DNA of 64,000 nt from Carboxylicivirga caseinilyticus (GTDB lineage: Bacteria; Bacteroidota; Bacteroidia; Bacteroidales; Marinilabiliaceae). Under the pieces are notes generated by a model that had not been told where the DNA came from, did no database searches, and saw nothing but the letters and a program-made list of their open reading frames with translations. The DNA is taken from contig JAFMVE010000012.1 in the NCBI GenBank assembly GCA_025499705.1, positions 1 to 64,000 of the forward strand, given 5' to 3'. Shown here one piece after another: positions 9,289-20,100 of the stretch (its first letter is position 1; every line of letters begins with the position of its first letter). The position numbers and the translations under genes were made by a program.

Positions 9289-11115
9289 ATGAAAAAAATT
9301 TTATTCTCTTTTGTTTTAACCTTTTGTCTATTTGCAAAAGGTATGTATGCTCAAACTTTACCTGACGGAATGGTGGCTTTATTGCCTGATGGTGTAACGG
9401 CTAATGTCGATGCTGATTACAAATGGGCTCAATATAAAAGTTTGGTTGTTGCTGGAACAGATGAAGTCGGTTATAAAGCTTTTTTTGCTGCATCTGATGA
9501 TACAAATGGTGAAGAATTGTGGGTAACAGATGGTACTGCAGAAGGAACTCATTTGGTTAAAGATATTTTCCCGGGAACTTCAGGTTCTGAAGTAGTTTAC
9601 CTTACACCATTTAATGATAAAGTAGTTTTTAGTGCCAATGATGGAACAAATGGTACAGAATTATGGATCTCAGATGGTACTGAAGCAGGTACTTATATGG
9701 TTAAGGATATTCATTTTCTGGATAGTTCTAATCCTAAAGGTTTTGTTCAGGTAAATGAAACGCAATTTGTATTTGCAGCTATGGATTTCGATAGTGAGCA
9801 ATTTGGAAATCAATATTGGTTGTGGGTTAGTGATGGTACAACAGATGGAACAGAAATGATCTATCAGTGTGATTTGAGGTATCCGGGGCAGGATAATAGC
9901 AGTTTATATGCTCCTTATGTTCGTGTTGGTAGAAAGGTGTTCTTTAAAGCAGATAATAAAGAAGGTACTGTTGGCGAAGAATTATGGGTAACCGATGGAA
10001 CTGCTGCAGGAACTAACTTTCTAATGGATATAAATGTTGAGGAAATTGCAACAGGTACAGCTAACTCAGCACTTGATTGGTTCAAGAACTTTTATAATGA
10101 GAAGTTATTCTTTAAAGCCTTTACCATTGAAAATGGGAATGAGCCATGGGCAAGTGATGGAACACCGGAAGGAACTTATGAAATTTATGATTGTAACCCT
10201 ACCTATAATGAAAGTAATTTTCCAAATAGTGGTGGAGCCGGTCAGGTTTGTCAATATCCATACAATGGAAAAATCTACTTCAGAGGTTACAGCCCTGAAA
10301 CAGGTTATGAATTAGGTTGTACAAACCTGGATCAAGGAGATTATACTGTTTTTGATATCAATCAGAATGCTCCAACAGCTACATCCAACAGTTATACAGA
10401 TGAAGGTATTGAATTTGATGGTGTTTACATGTTCTGTGCAGCAACAGGTTTTGATTCCAGTCTGGAGAACAACTTTGGAGGAGAAATTCATTATACCGAT
10501 GGAACTACTGTAACTCGTCAATCTGATTTGGCACCGGGAGTTCAGAGTAACTGGGCCAAAGAATTTACAGTGGTATCAGGAAGTATGTATTTTGTTAATG
10601 TATCGGGTGATATTGATGAATACAAACAAAAACTGTTTAGAATAGACAGTAAAGATGAAACACCAGTAAGAGTATGTAATTTAAATGCTTCAGGAGATCA
10701 GATTCATAACTTAAGAAATCTGGGCGGAGATTTAGTATTTGCTGCATCGTTCAATAATCAGGTTTACAGTTACTCATATCGCAAAGCAAGTTTTGATCCT
10801 GTAGCTGATAAAGATAATCTGGAAATCGAATTCAGAACCCGTCAGGAAATTGAAGATGATAATGCAACTGCTGTTGACGATGTAGAGTACGCAAGCGTTA
10901 CTATCTATCCAAATCCTGCATCAGATATGATTACCATACAAACAGTGGAATCAATTCTTAAAGTTCGTATTTACGATATGGCAGGAGCCTTGGTTAAAGT
11001 TGTTACTGAGCCTTCATCGAATCAGGTAAATGTATCGAATATTACTGCAGGAATGTATATTGTTGAAGTTACAACATCTGCAAGTAGTAATAAGGCTACC
11101 ATTATTATTAAATAG
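9289..11115 (+). CDS. Secreted ELWxxDGT-repeat protein with T9SS sorting tail
   Basis: 608-residue exported protein. After a signal peptide (to about residue 21, GMYAQ) it carries repeated ELWVTDGTxxGT motifs: EELWVTDGTAEGT, TELWISDGTEAGT, LWVSDGTTDGT, EELWVTDGTAAGT and a diverged EPWASDGTPEGT. These are spread over about residues 60-310 and form beta-propeller-like blades. A T9SS type A tail (IYPNPASDM to the end, about 535-608) marks it for export to the cell surface or medium. The repeat family has no settled enzymatic role, so a glycan-binding or scaffold function is inferred from its position between a GH43 and the SusC/D pair. It is followed at once by a strong terminator. Confidence 0.85.
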   Translation: MKKILFSFVLTFCLFAKGMYAQTLPDGMVALLPDGVTANVDADYKWAQYKSLVVAGTDEVGYKAFFAASDDTNGEELWVTDGTAEGTHLVKDIFPGTSGSEVVYLTPFNDKVVFSANDGTNGTELWISDGTEAGTYMVKDIHFLDSSNPKGFVQVNETQFVFAAMDFDSEQFGNQYWLWVSDGTTDGTEMIYQCDLRYPGQDNSSLYAPYVRVGRKVFFKADNKEGTVGEELWVTDGTAAGTNFLMDINVEEIATGTANSALDWFKNFYNEKLFFKAFTIENGNEPWASDGTPEGTYEIYDCNPTYNESNFPNSGGAGQVCQYPYNGKIYFRGYSPETGYELGCTNLDQGDYTVFDINQNAPTATSNSYTDEGIEFDGVYMFCAATGFDSSLENNFGGEIHYTDGTTVTRQSDLAPGVQSNWAKEFTVVSGSMYFVNVSGDIDEYKQKLFRIDSKDETPVRVCNLNASGDQIHNLRNLGGDLVFAASFNNQVYSYSYRKASFDPVADKDNLEIEFRTRQEIEDDNATAVDDVEYASVTIYPNPASDMITIQTVESILKVRIYDMAGALVKVVTEPSSNQVNVSNITAGMYIVEVTTSASSNKATIIIK

Positions 11116-11121
11116 AATAGG

Positions 11122-11160
11122 AGTGTTTACGGTGGTTTACTATCACCGTAAACACTTTTT
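11122..11160 (+). terminator. Strong intrinsic terminator directly before susC
   Basis: AGTGTTTACGGTG (11122-11134) and CACCGTAAACACT (11144-11156) form a perfect 13-bp stem with a 9-nt loop, followed by TTTT. The next start codon is at 11194, which leaves no room for an ordinary promoter between them. Confidence 0.85.
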
Positions 11161-11193
11161 CATTTGAATAATTCTTCAACTATTAGTGAAATA

Positions 11194-14100
11194 ATGAAGC
11201 GATTAATAAACTACAAATCAATCATAGGCGTATTACTTTTTTGTTTTCCATTTCTGAGTCATGGACAAGAAAGTTTTGTAGCAACAGGAGGTGTTTTGGA
11301 TGCAAATACACAGCAACCATTAGTAGGCGCCAACGTTGTAGAAAAAGGAACCTATAATGGAACCATAACAGATATAGATGGTAATTATCAGATAAAAATA
11401 AGTGTAGGAGATACTCTTGTAATTAGTTTTCTTGGTTATGAGAATCAGGAGTTTGTTGTAATCAACAAGGTGCCTGCTAAGATATTATTACAGGATGAAA
11501 GTCGGTTGTTGGATGACTTAGTTGTGGTTGGATATGGTGTTCAGAAAAAGAGTGATGTTACAGGGGCAATTGCCTCAGTAAAAGGAGAAGATATCAGTTC
11601 TGTTCCGGTAGCATCTGCAGTGCAAGCTTTGCAGGGTAAAGCATCAGGTGTTCAGATTGTTCAGAATACGGGTGCACCAGGAGCCAGTACCATGATTAAA
11701 ATCAGGGGTACAGGAACGGTTAATGATTCTGATCCGCTCTATGTTGTGGATGGGTTTATAACGGATAATATTAATCATATAAATCCTGCTGATATTGCCA
11801 ATATTGAAATTCTAAAGGATGCAGCATCATGTGCTGTATATGGATCCCGAAGTGCCAATGGTGTTGTGTTAGTTACAACCAAATCGGGTGAGAGTGGCAA
11901 AACACGAATCACGTTCGATAGTTATATGGGATTTTCGAGTCCATGGCGTACCATACCTGTTATGAATACTCAGGATTATGCTTTGATGCTTGATTATATT
12001 AACGGGACCAGCGACTATTCTGCCGATGGTCAGTTGTATTATTCAAAAGATGATGCCGGATCTTTATATTTCGATGATCAGAAATTTCAAAGAATAGACA
12101 CCATTGCACGTAATTCGCCGGATAGCTGGTGGGATGCAATTACACAAACCGGTATTAAACAGCAATATAACCTTTCTATCTCAGGAGGTAACGAAAAAAA
12201 CAAGTACTTATTAAGTACCAGCTATTATAACGAAAAGGGGATTGTTAAAACATCCGATTTTTCAAGAATCAATGTTCGGTTAAATCTGAATAATAAGATC
12301 AGTCCATGGTTAACAGCCAATACCAATGTGATTCTAACCAATAATAATCAACAGGTTGTTCCACAGGGAAGTTCGGGTGTATTGAAACGTGCATTATATC
12401 AAAGTCCAATGGTTTATACTTACAACTCACGTGGCTATTATTCCGAAAATCATCCTATTGCAATGATAGAACGTTCGCATAATAGCAATGAGAATTACAG
12501 GGTTGATTTAAACTTTAGTTTAACAGCAAAAATGGGTGACTGGGCAAGTTATCAATTCAAAGTATCTGATTATGTGACCACACGTAAAGAGAGTAACTTT
12601 TCTGAGGTAGGTAAGTTGGAAGAAGATTTTTATATGCCATCCGACATATCAGCAGTTTATAAATACAGTAACCTGACAAATAAATGGGAGGTCAATAACC
12701 TGATTAACCTGTTTTATAATAATGAGGTTCATGATATCAATTTCTTGATTGGACAAACATTAGAAGGATTTAGCAATGAGTATACGAGTTCAACCAGTTA
12801 TGGAACGGCAGATAATCAGGAAGCATCGCGATATCCGTCAAGTGCATTTGCAGGATTTGTAAATGATGGATATGCTCGCAACTGGTCGTCAATGGGCTTT
12901 GTAAGTCGTATTAATTATAGCTTATACGATCGTTACCTTCTTCAGGCAAACTTTAGAGCGGATGCATCTTCCATATTTGCTAAGTCTCAACGGTGGGGGC
13001 TTTTTCCATCTGTTTCGTTAGGATGGAAATTTAGTTCTGAATCATTTTTAGAAAATGTCGATTGGCTAACCATTGGTAAAATCAGATTAGGTTGGGGACA
13101 ATTAGGAAATAATCGTATTGATGAATTATCACGATATACATTGATCGACACCGGTACCAATGGATCATATGGCTATCCGTTTGGCGTTGGAAACCATGTG
13201 ATTTATGCAGGGATGGCGTCGTCTTCACTAGGTAATTCGGATATTGTTTGGGAAAAAACCGAGACTTTTAATGCCGGATTGGATTTAAGCATGTTTCGCA
13301 ACAGACTTACCACAACCATCGAAGTGTTTGATAAACTGACTTCAGATATGTTATTACGGGTACCAATTAGCGTTTCGGCCGGAGTAAGTAATGCCCCAAT
13401 GACTAATGCCGGATCTGTAAGTAACCGAGGAATAGAATTCAATGTGAATTATAAAGGATCGATCAGAAAACTTAAGTATGATTTAGGTTTCAATATCTCA
13501 CATATCAAAAATGAAGTAGTTAGTTTGGGTACAGGAAATGAACCAATTTATGGATCCTATTTGTCAGAATCAAGCATTCTGGATTTTGTTACCAAAACAG
13601 AAGTGGGGCGACCTATTGGTAGTTTTTATGGATATGTTACCGATGGAATCTTTAACACTTACGAAGAAATAGAAGCAAGTGCTCAATATGAAGCCGATAA
13701 GAATAGTTTTGAGCAAATAGCGCAACCAGGTGATTTTAAATTCAAGGATTTAAATGGCGATAATGTTATTGATTCAGAAGATCGAACATTTCTCGGATCA
13801 CCACATCCTGATTTTATGTTTGGAGTGCCGATTGCTCTAAGCTATAAAAATTTCGACCTGAATATTTTCTTTTATGGACAATATGGCAATAAGATATTTA
13901 ATGTAATGGATTATTATCTGAGCAATGCGGCTAACGGAAATGTTTACGCCGATTTAAGAGATAATCAATGGTCGGGGCAACTTCGTGAAGATCGTGCTTA
14001 TTTTCCTTTAAATACTACTGGCGCAACGGTACCTGATTTGAGAACATCAGATAGAAACAGAAATTTCAGATCGTCAGATTTTCTGGTACAGGATGGTTCA

Positions 14101-14349
14101 TATATCCGATTACAGGATGTTCGACTCAATTATAATTTTAATGAAGCTGTTTTAAATCGTTTATCATTAACTGGTTTATCAGTGTTTATTGGAGCCAATA
14201 ACTTGTTTACCTGGACTAAATACAAAGGGTTTGACCCTGAGGTGGGTAAGGTTGTTGGTACCGACGGCAATAACCTGGCATTGGGAGTGGATCATGGTAA
14301 TTATCCTCAATCCAGAACATTTACTATTGGATTTAAAATCAGTTTATAA
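11194..14349 (+). CDS. SusC-family TonB-dependent outer-membrane transporter
   Basis: 1051-residue TonB-linked transporter that imports oligosaccharides across the outer membrane with its SusD partner. The ATG at 11194 is preferred over a TTG 10 codons upstream because it begins a clean signal peptide (MKRLINYKS to SHGQ). A carboxypeptidase-regulatory-like domain follows (GVLDANTQQPLVGANV, about 28-110), then the plug domain with the SusC signatures VVGYGVQKKSDVTGAI, ALQGKASGVQI, PLYVVDGF and LKDAASCAVYGSRSANGV, then a beta-barrel ending in YPQSRTFTIGFKISL. The protein is complete. The SusD gene starts 10 bp after its stop. It lies just behind a strong terminator, so its expression probably depends on read-through. 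Confidence 0.97.
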   Translation: MKRLINYKSIIGVLLFCFPFLSHGQESFVATGGVLDANTQQPLVGANVVEKGTYNGTITDIDGNYQIKISVGDTLVISFLGYENQEFVVINKVPAKILLQDESRLLDDLVVVGYGVQKKSDVTGAIASVKGEDISSVPVASAVQALQGKASGVQIVQNTGAPGASTMIKIRGTGTVNDSDPLYVVDGFITDNINHINPADIANIEILKDAASCAVYGSRSANGVVLVTTKSGESGKTRITFDSYMGFSSPWRTIPVMNTQDYALMLDYINGTSDYSADGQLYYSKDDAGSLYFDDQKFQRIDTIARNSPDSWWDAITQTGIKQQYNLSISGGNEKNKYLLSTSYYNEKGIVKTSDFSRINVRLNLNNKISPWLTANTNVILTNNNQQVVPQGSSGVLKRALYQSPMVYTYNSRGYYSENHPIAMIERSHNSNENYRVDLNFSLTAKMGDWASYQFKVSDYVTTRKESNFSEVGKLEEDFYMPSDISAVYKYSNLTNKWEVNNLINLFYNNEVHDINFLIGQTLEGFSNEYTSSTSYGTADNQEASRYPSSAFAGFVNDGYARNWSSMGFVSRINYSLYDRYLLQANFRADASSIFAKSQRWGLFPSVSLGWKFSSESFLENVDWLTIGKIRLGWGQLGNNRIDELSRYTLIDTGTNGSYGYPFGVGNHVIYAGMASSSLGNSDIVWEKTETFNAGLDLSMFRNRLTTTIEVFDKLTSDMLLRVPISVSAGVSNAPMTNAGSVSNRGIEFNVNYKGSIRKLKYDLGFNISHIKNEVVSLGTGNEPIYGSYLSESSILDFVTKTEVGRPIGSFYGYVTDGIFNTYEEIEASAQYEADKNSFEQIAQPGDFKFKDLNGDNVIDSEDRTFLGSPHPDFMFGVPIALSYKNFDLNIFFYGQYGNKIFNVMDYYLSNAANGNVYADLRDNQWSGQLREDRAYFPLNTTGATVPDLRTSDRNRNFRSSDFLVQDGSYIRLQDVRLNYNFNEAVLNRLSLTGLSVFIGANNLFTWTKYKGFDPEVGKVVGTDGNNLALGVDHGNYPQSRTFTIGFKISL

Positions 14350-14359
14350 AATAGTTGCA

Positions 14360-16039
14360 ATGAAGAAAATAAGTTTATTTCAATTATTCATATTATCCGT
14401 TTTTGCATTAACATTTTCAGGGTGTCAGGATTTTCTTGAGAAAGAAGTGTTAGGACATGCAACGGATGAGAATTTCTATAATACTAAATTTAAGTTACAG
14501 GCTGCTTTGGATGCTACTTACAATGTGCTGCAGACAGATCAGTTTAATTCTTGTGACTGGAGATTTGGAGAAGCATGTGGTGATGATGTTTGGGGAGGAG
14601 ATGAAAGTCTGACCAGCCAGCAGGGGCAGTTGTCTCATTTCTTGTTTAATACTTCCAATGACTGGATTTTAAGTAGGTATGAGATTAATTATGAAGGTGT
14701 AAATAAAGCCAATCAGGTAATTGCGAATGCCCATCGGGTTCAACTGTCAAATGATGATTACTCTGAATACAAGGAAGTTCGTCAGATTCTGGGACAAGCT
14801 AAATTTTTAAGAGCATTGTTTTATTTTAATCTGGTAAAAACCTATGGTGGAGTTCCTATTCGACCAGAGAAAGAGTCCATTGATAGTCTGATAGTTCCAC
14901 GAAGTACCGCAGAAGAGGTATATGCTTATATAGAAAAAGACCTAAGAGAGGCTGCAATTATGTTACCGGCTCGTTTTACGGAATCAAATGCTGGTAAAGC
15001 AAGTGCAGCATCTGCAGTAGCTTTATTGATGAAGACATTACTTTATCAAACTACACCTGGAGAACCATCTGATGAATGGGATGAAATAGTGAAACTGGGA
15101 GGTTACTTTGTTGATGGTGATGATATGACCTATGGATCAATCCTAAATTATGATGGAGGAGAAGATTGGGAGACATTGAGAAAACGGTTGTGGTTTAAAC
15201 CGGAGGAAGTAAACGGAGCAACAGATCCTTATGAGACAACAGCCACTTTACTACCTCAGTTAAACAATGCTTACACATTAGAATATGTTGATTACATGGG
15301 AGCCAGTATCACATATGATGAAATGTTTTATCAGACTGGTGAGTTTAACGGCGGGTCAGTGTTTGAAATCGTGTTTAAAGAATCAGCTGATGGTTCCGGT
15401 GGTGATGTGAATGAGGGAAGTGGGGTATACGGAAGCATGTGGTATAGTCCACCCGTTGTGTTTACCAATGCCAGCCTGATTGATGATATTTTTGGAAACG
15501 ACCCTCGCAGAACATTGTGTCTGACTCATAATGATTATGCTCCTGATGGTGGTGTTTGTTTTTGCGGGCCAGGAAAATATGTAACCCTTAAATGGTATAC
15601 TCCTGTCAAAGAGAGACCTCAATATGGTGGTGATAATGGTAAGAACAGGCGTTTGATTCGTTTCCAGGAAGTGGTTTTGACTTATGCTGAAGCCCTAAAT
15701 GAAACGGGGAATAGAGAAGCAGCCCTTATTCATTTAAATAGAGTTAAAACAGAAGCGAATACAATTAATGGTACATCCACTTTATATATTGCTGGTGGCT
15801 ACGGTTATATGAGAGACCAGATTTGGAGCGAAAGAAGAAAAGAACTTTGTTTCGAATGGGATCGATTCTTCGACTTGGTTCGTCAACGAAGAGCAGCTGA
15901 AGTAATCAAAGAATATGGAGCCAACAGGGCTAATAAGAGGGGGTATTATTTTAGAAAAGGGGTGAATGAATTGTTTCCAATTCCTCAAAAGGAAATTGAT
16001 ATTTCAAATGGTGTCATCACTCAAAACCCTGGATATTAA
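14360..16039 (+). CDS. SusD/RagB-family glycan-binding lipoprotein
   Basis: 559-residue surface lipoprotein that caps the adjacent SusC barrel and binds the glycan. The ATG at 14360 gives MKKISLFQLFILSVFALTFS followed by the lipobox Cys of SGCQ; longer in-frame readings run into the end of susC. The SusD-like N-terminal region (about 22-220, with EVRQILGQAKFLRALFYFNLV) and the RagB/SusD C-terminal region with the usual ending (LCFEWDRFFDLVRQ, LFPIPQKEID, ITQNPGY) are both visible. It sits 10 bp downstream of its SusC partner and 12 bp upstream of a third surface lipoprotein, the usual SusCD plus surface-glycan-binding-protein order. Confidence 0.97.
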   Translation: MKKISLFQLFILSVFALTFSGCQDFLEKEVLGHATDENFYNTKFKLQAALDATYNVLQTDQFNSCDWRFGEACGDDVWGGDESLTSQQGQLSHFLFNTSNDWILSRYEINYEGVNKANQVIANAHRVQLSNDDYSEYKEVRQILGQAKFLRALFYFNLVKTYGGVPIRPEKESIDSLIVPRSTAEEVYAYIEKDLREAAIMLPARFTESNAGKASAASAVALLMKTLLYQTTPGEPSDEWDEIVKLGGYFVDGDDMTYGSILNYDGGEDWETLRKRLWFKPEEVNGATDPYETTATLLPQLNNAYTLEYVDYMGASITYDEMFYQTGEFNGGSVFEIVFKESADGSGGDVNEGSGVYGSMWYSPPVVFTNASLIDDIFGNDPRRTLCLTHNDYAPDGGVCFCGPGKYVTLKWYTPVKERPQYGGDNGKNRRLIRFQEVVLTYAEALNETGNREAALIHLNRVKTEANTINGTSTLYIAGGYGYMRDQIWSERRKELCFEWDRFFDLVRQRRAAEVIKEYGANRANKRGYYFRKGVNELFPIPQKEIDISNGVITQNPGY

Positions 16040-16051
16040 TTTGTAATTGAT

Positions 16052-17035
16052 ATGAAAATGAAAAATAGATTATATTCTTTTCTGATAGTCATTACTGTAT
16101 TAGTATTGGCCTCTTGTGAGAAAAATGAAACTCCTTCTGATCCGTTGGCAATGTTTTCAATCAGTAGTAGTGATTTGGAAGTTAATGAATCAATGGAAAT
16201 TAATTTCACCGGTCAAGCCGATCAGGTAGTTATTTATACCGGAGATATATCGCATAATTACGATCTGATTACAGAGAGTAATACCGGATTTGTTGTAAAT
16301 AAAAACTACTTCACGTATGCATTTGCCACTCCAGGTAAATATAAAGTGGTTTGTGTTGCTTCTACCTATAATGATTTAGCTGAAGATCTGAAGCGTGATA
16401 CGACCTCAGTTATGGTTACTGTTATCGATGACAATACCAATATTGATAATATCTCATGCAACCAGATTGTATATGATGAGGTTTTTGCCAATCGACTGAA
16501 TGATGAATGGTTGATGGTACTTCCGCGTAAAGTGAAATTTAAAAATTATCAGGTTCCGGTTTCTTTATCGCAGCGTCTAAAGTTCTATACCGAATCGGAC
16601 TCAATGAAGTTGTTTATCAATGATGAAGAATATAACCAAACAACTAAGTATGATTTAAGCGAAGTTCTTGATATCAGTGTTCAATCGAATGAAGGAACGA
16701 ATCGTAGTTATGCTTTATATACAGCCTATTATCCCGAATTTTCTTCATTTAAAATAAATGGTGTTTCCGGTACTATTGTCAGAGATGATTATGTGTATGG
16801 TAGTTTTGAAGTCAATGTAGTATTACCTGCAGGTACAGACCTGACTAATCTTACTCCTGAATTTACAACTACGGCTGTAGACGAGAAGGTGTATGTCAAT
16901 TCAATAGAGCAAACATCAGGCTTATCAGTGATTGATTTTAGTTCAGAGGTTACATATACAATTCAATATTCCTTAGAGAATAAGCCGGAAATGGTTGCAG
17001 AGACAAAAGTTAAAATAAATGTTGCTGCTGAATAG
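16052..17035 (+). CDS. SusE-position surface lipoprotein (PKD-like and DUF5018-like)
   Basis: 327-residue lipoprotein (lipobox LASC followed by EKNE, Cys near residue 24). Residues about 32-130 look like a PKD-type immunoglobulin domain (AMFSISSSDLEVNESMEINFTG to TTSVMVTVID). The last 100 residues (FKINGVSGTIV, VVLPAGTDLTNLTPEFTT, VIDFSSEVTYTI) resemble the DUF5018 repeat found in PUL surface lipoproteins. It lies 12 bp after SusD, the standard place for a surface glycan-binding protein. Glycan binding is inferred from context and domain type; no catalytic motif was found. Confidence 0.75.
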   Translation: MKMKNRLYSFLIVITVLVLASCEKNETPSDPLAMFSISSSDLEVNESMEINFTGQADQVVIYTGDISHNYDLITESNTGFVVNKNYFTYAFATPGKYKVVCVASTYNDLAEDLKRDTTSVMVTVIDDNTNIDNISCNQIVYDEVFANRLNDEWLMVLPRKVKFKNYQVPVSLSQRLKFYTESDSMKLFINDEEYNQTTKYDLSEVLDISVQSNEGTNRSYALYTAYYPEFSSFKINGVSGTIVRDDYVYGSFEVNVVLPAGTDLTNLTPEFTTTAVDEKVYVNSIEQTSGLSVIDFSSEVTYTIQYSLENKPEMVAETKVKINVAAE

Positions 17036-17118
17036 AACAAATTGCGATTTAATGTAAGTGAATTTCAATACTTTCTTGTATAGAATGTATGCGAAGATTC
17101 TGAAATAACAGAAATAAG

Positions 17119-20100
17119 ATGAGTAAAATAAAGATATTATTGATTTTGGGTATTGTGTTTTTATCAACATGTTTGGTACAGGCACAAACCTGGAACAATC
17201 CTTTAGTACTTCCGGAAGAGTGGAACCTTTATGGAATTGGGGATCCGTACCTTTTAAAATACAAGGGAGAATACTACCTGTATTGCAGTACCCGTGATGA
17301 TATGACTGGAGTTAAATGTTGGTCGAGTCGCGATTTGGTAAACTGGAATTATCAGGGATTAGCCACAACAGAATCTGTAACTAAAGGAGCCTATGCACCT
17401 GAGGTTATTTATTACGACGGTAAGTTCTACATGTATACTTCGCCAGCCGGAAATGGACATTATGTTCTTAAGGCAGATGCTCCAACTGGTCCTTTTACTC
17501 TGGCAACAGGTAATGTTGGGAATTCTATCGATGGATCTGTATTTATTGAGGATGATGGTTCAATGTATTTCTATCGGGCCGGCTCATCAGGTATCTTTGG
17601 TCACAGTATGTCATCGCCAACAAATATTGGCAGCCCGGTTCAGATTAATGCTTATATGAATGGTTGGACAGAAGCACCTTGTGTGATTAAACGCAATGGT
17701 ATCTATTATATGCAATACACAGGTAATCATGTTATATCACCCGGGTATCGTATTAATCATGGTCGCTCAAGTACGGGTCCTTTAGAAGGGTTTTCGCCAA
17801 TAGATGAGTTAAATCCGTATATTGTTTGTTCTGAAGGAGATGTACAGTCTTTGGGGCATGGAAGTCTGTTTATAGGTCCCGATCTCGACTCATACTATAT
17901 CACCTACCATAATAAAGTAAGATCATACAGCACCGGTCCATTGCGACATGTTAATTTCGACAGGATTGCCTGGAATGGAGAACTGATTTTAGCTATGGGC
18001 CCAACAACTTTTAGTAAACCCGTTCCGGAGATGCCTGACTTTTACGATTATTTTGATGCAAATAGTATTGGAGATACCTGGCAAACTATTGCAGGAAGCT
18101 GGCAAATAATGGATGGAGTTCTGATTCAGGATAATTTAAGTGGTACAACAGATGATTTACTGCTAATTTCAGATGAACCGGCAGCTAGTTATACGGCTGA
18201 GTTTAATCTTCAAACAATCAATTCAAACGGCAGTGATTCTTACAATGGAGTTGTATTTAATTACATTGATGATAATAATTACGGCAGAGTTATACTCAAT
18301 GCTAATGCCAATACAATTGAAATAAATACGAAGGTAAGTGGAGTGTGGGGATCACCAATAGTGCAAAGTATTGCCAATGTAGTGGATATTAGTAAATGGA
18401 ATACCATCAGGATTGAAAAGAATCTTGACCAGGTAAAAGTCTTCATGAATAACATGTTAAAAGCCGAGGTTGCTAGTACTTCTACTGAAGGCAAGCTGGG
18501 ATTAATTAGCTACGCATCAGAAACGCACTATGATTTTTGTGCTTTTTCAAATAAAATAAACGGAAGCGGAGTTTACGATGCCTATAAACCTGTTCCTGGA
18601 AGAGTGGAAGCCATTCATTATAATCAAACAAATGGATATAATGAGGTAAACCCAACCGGTACTGTTAATTTCAGACATGATAATGCCAAGGTTACAGCCA
18701 TAGGACAAGGGAGATATGCTTTAGGTATGGCAAGTGTCGGTAATTGGTATGATTATAATTTAAATGCTGAATATGCCGGTAAGTACGTTATTGGAATAAA
18801 ATATGCCGCTGTTGCTGAATGCACGGTGAGTTTATCAACGTCAGAAGGTAAATTATGCGATGATATTATTCTTCCTGCTACTGGTGGAGGTTTTAAAACA
18901 GTAGTAACAGAACCCATTTCCTTAGGTCAGGGATTCAACACTGTTAAGTTGACAATTGAAGCGGGACAAGCCGCCTTTTATCATTTCAAATATGAGCAAC
19001 AGGAAAGTGTTGAAAGTTATTCTGATAGTTTTACTTCTGTTTATAATAATTGGAACTACGAAGATGGCACCTGGCTTATTGAAGATAAAACAGCTTTAGT
19101 TGATGGTACAGGTAAGCGCACGGTAGGAAGCATAAACTTGAGTGACTATGCCGTTGAGGTTGATGTAAAATATAATAATGGTACAAATGCCGGTCTAATC
19201 TTCAGGGTTAAAAATCCGGCTCAAGGTGGAATTGGTGACGATCCTCAGCTTGGGGCCGATTTTCTACAAGGTTACTATGTTAATATTACATCCACGGGAG
19301 CTTCTTTGGGTAAGCATAATTACAACTGGCAAGGTTTGGCAAACTATTCGGGTACAACACATAATATCGGTCAATGGTATCACCTCAAAGCTGAAGTAAG
19401 AGGGGCTAATATCAAGATTTACATTGATGATATGGATCATCCGGTGATTGATTATACCGATGCTGATCCTTTTATAACCGGGAAAGTGGGTTTACGTTCC
19501 TATTATACCAATGCTAATTTTGACAATTTCACTATCTATGATATTAACTCTGAATCTTCGGTGTTAAATGAGGATGTTTGTTACTCAATCATTTCCTGTT
19601 ATTCTGATAATGTAATTGCTGTAAATCCAACAAACTCAAATGAGATTACACAGGCTGTTCTTGATGAAAATGATCCTTATCAACAATGGAAGTTTAAAAA
19701 AGCCAGTTCTTACTGGTCTATCATCAATAAAGGTTCAGGAAAATATTTGACAATTAATGATCTGGATGCTGTTATCACTTCATCGTATGCACAGCAAAAG
19801 CAATTTTTTTGGAATGTTAATGAGGTTGAAGTGGGAAAGTACAGTATTGTAAATTTGGATAGCGGAGAGAGTTTAATGTTGGCAGAAGGGGAGTCAAATG
19901 CCGGAACTTCCATTTTGCAAGGGGCATATTCGGGTTTGGAAGAACAAAAGTGGAAATTCAACTATTTGTTCCGCGATGATGTATCGACTGCAATCAATCA
20001 GCCCAGTATTTCATCTTCCTCAATTGTTGTATCACCTAATCCGGCCAGAAATTTTTTTGAGATAACCTCCGAACAGCCAATTCAATCCATAAAGGTTTTT

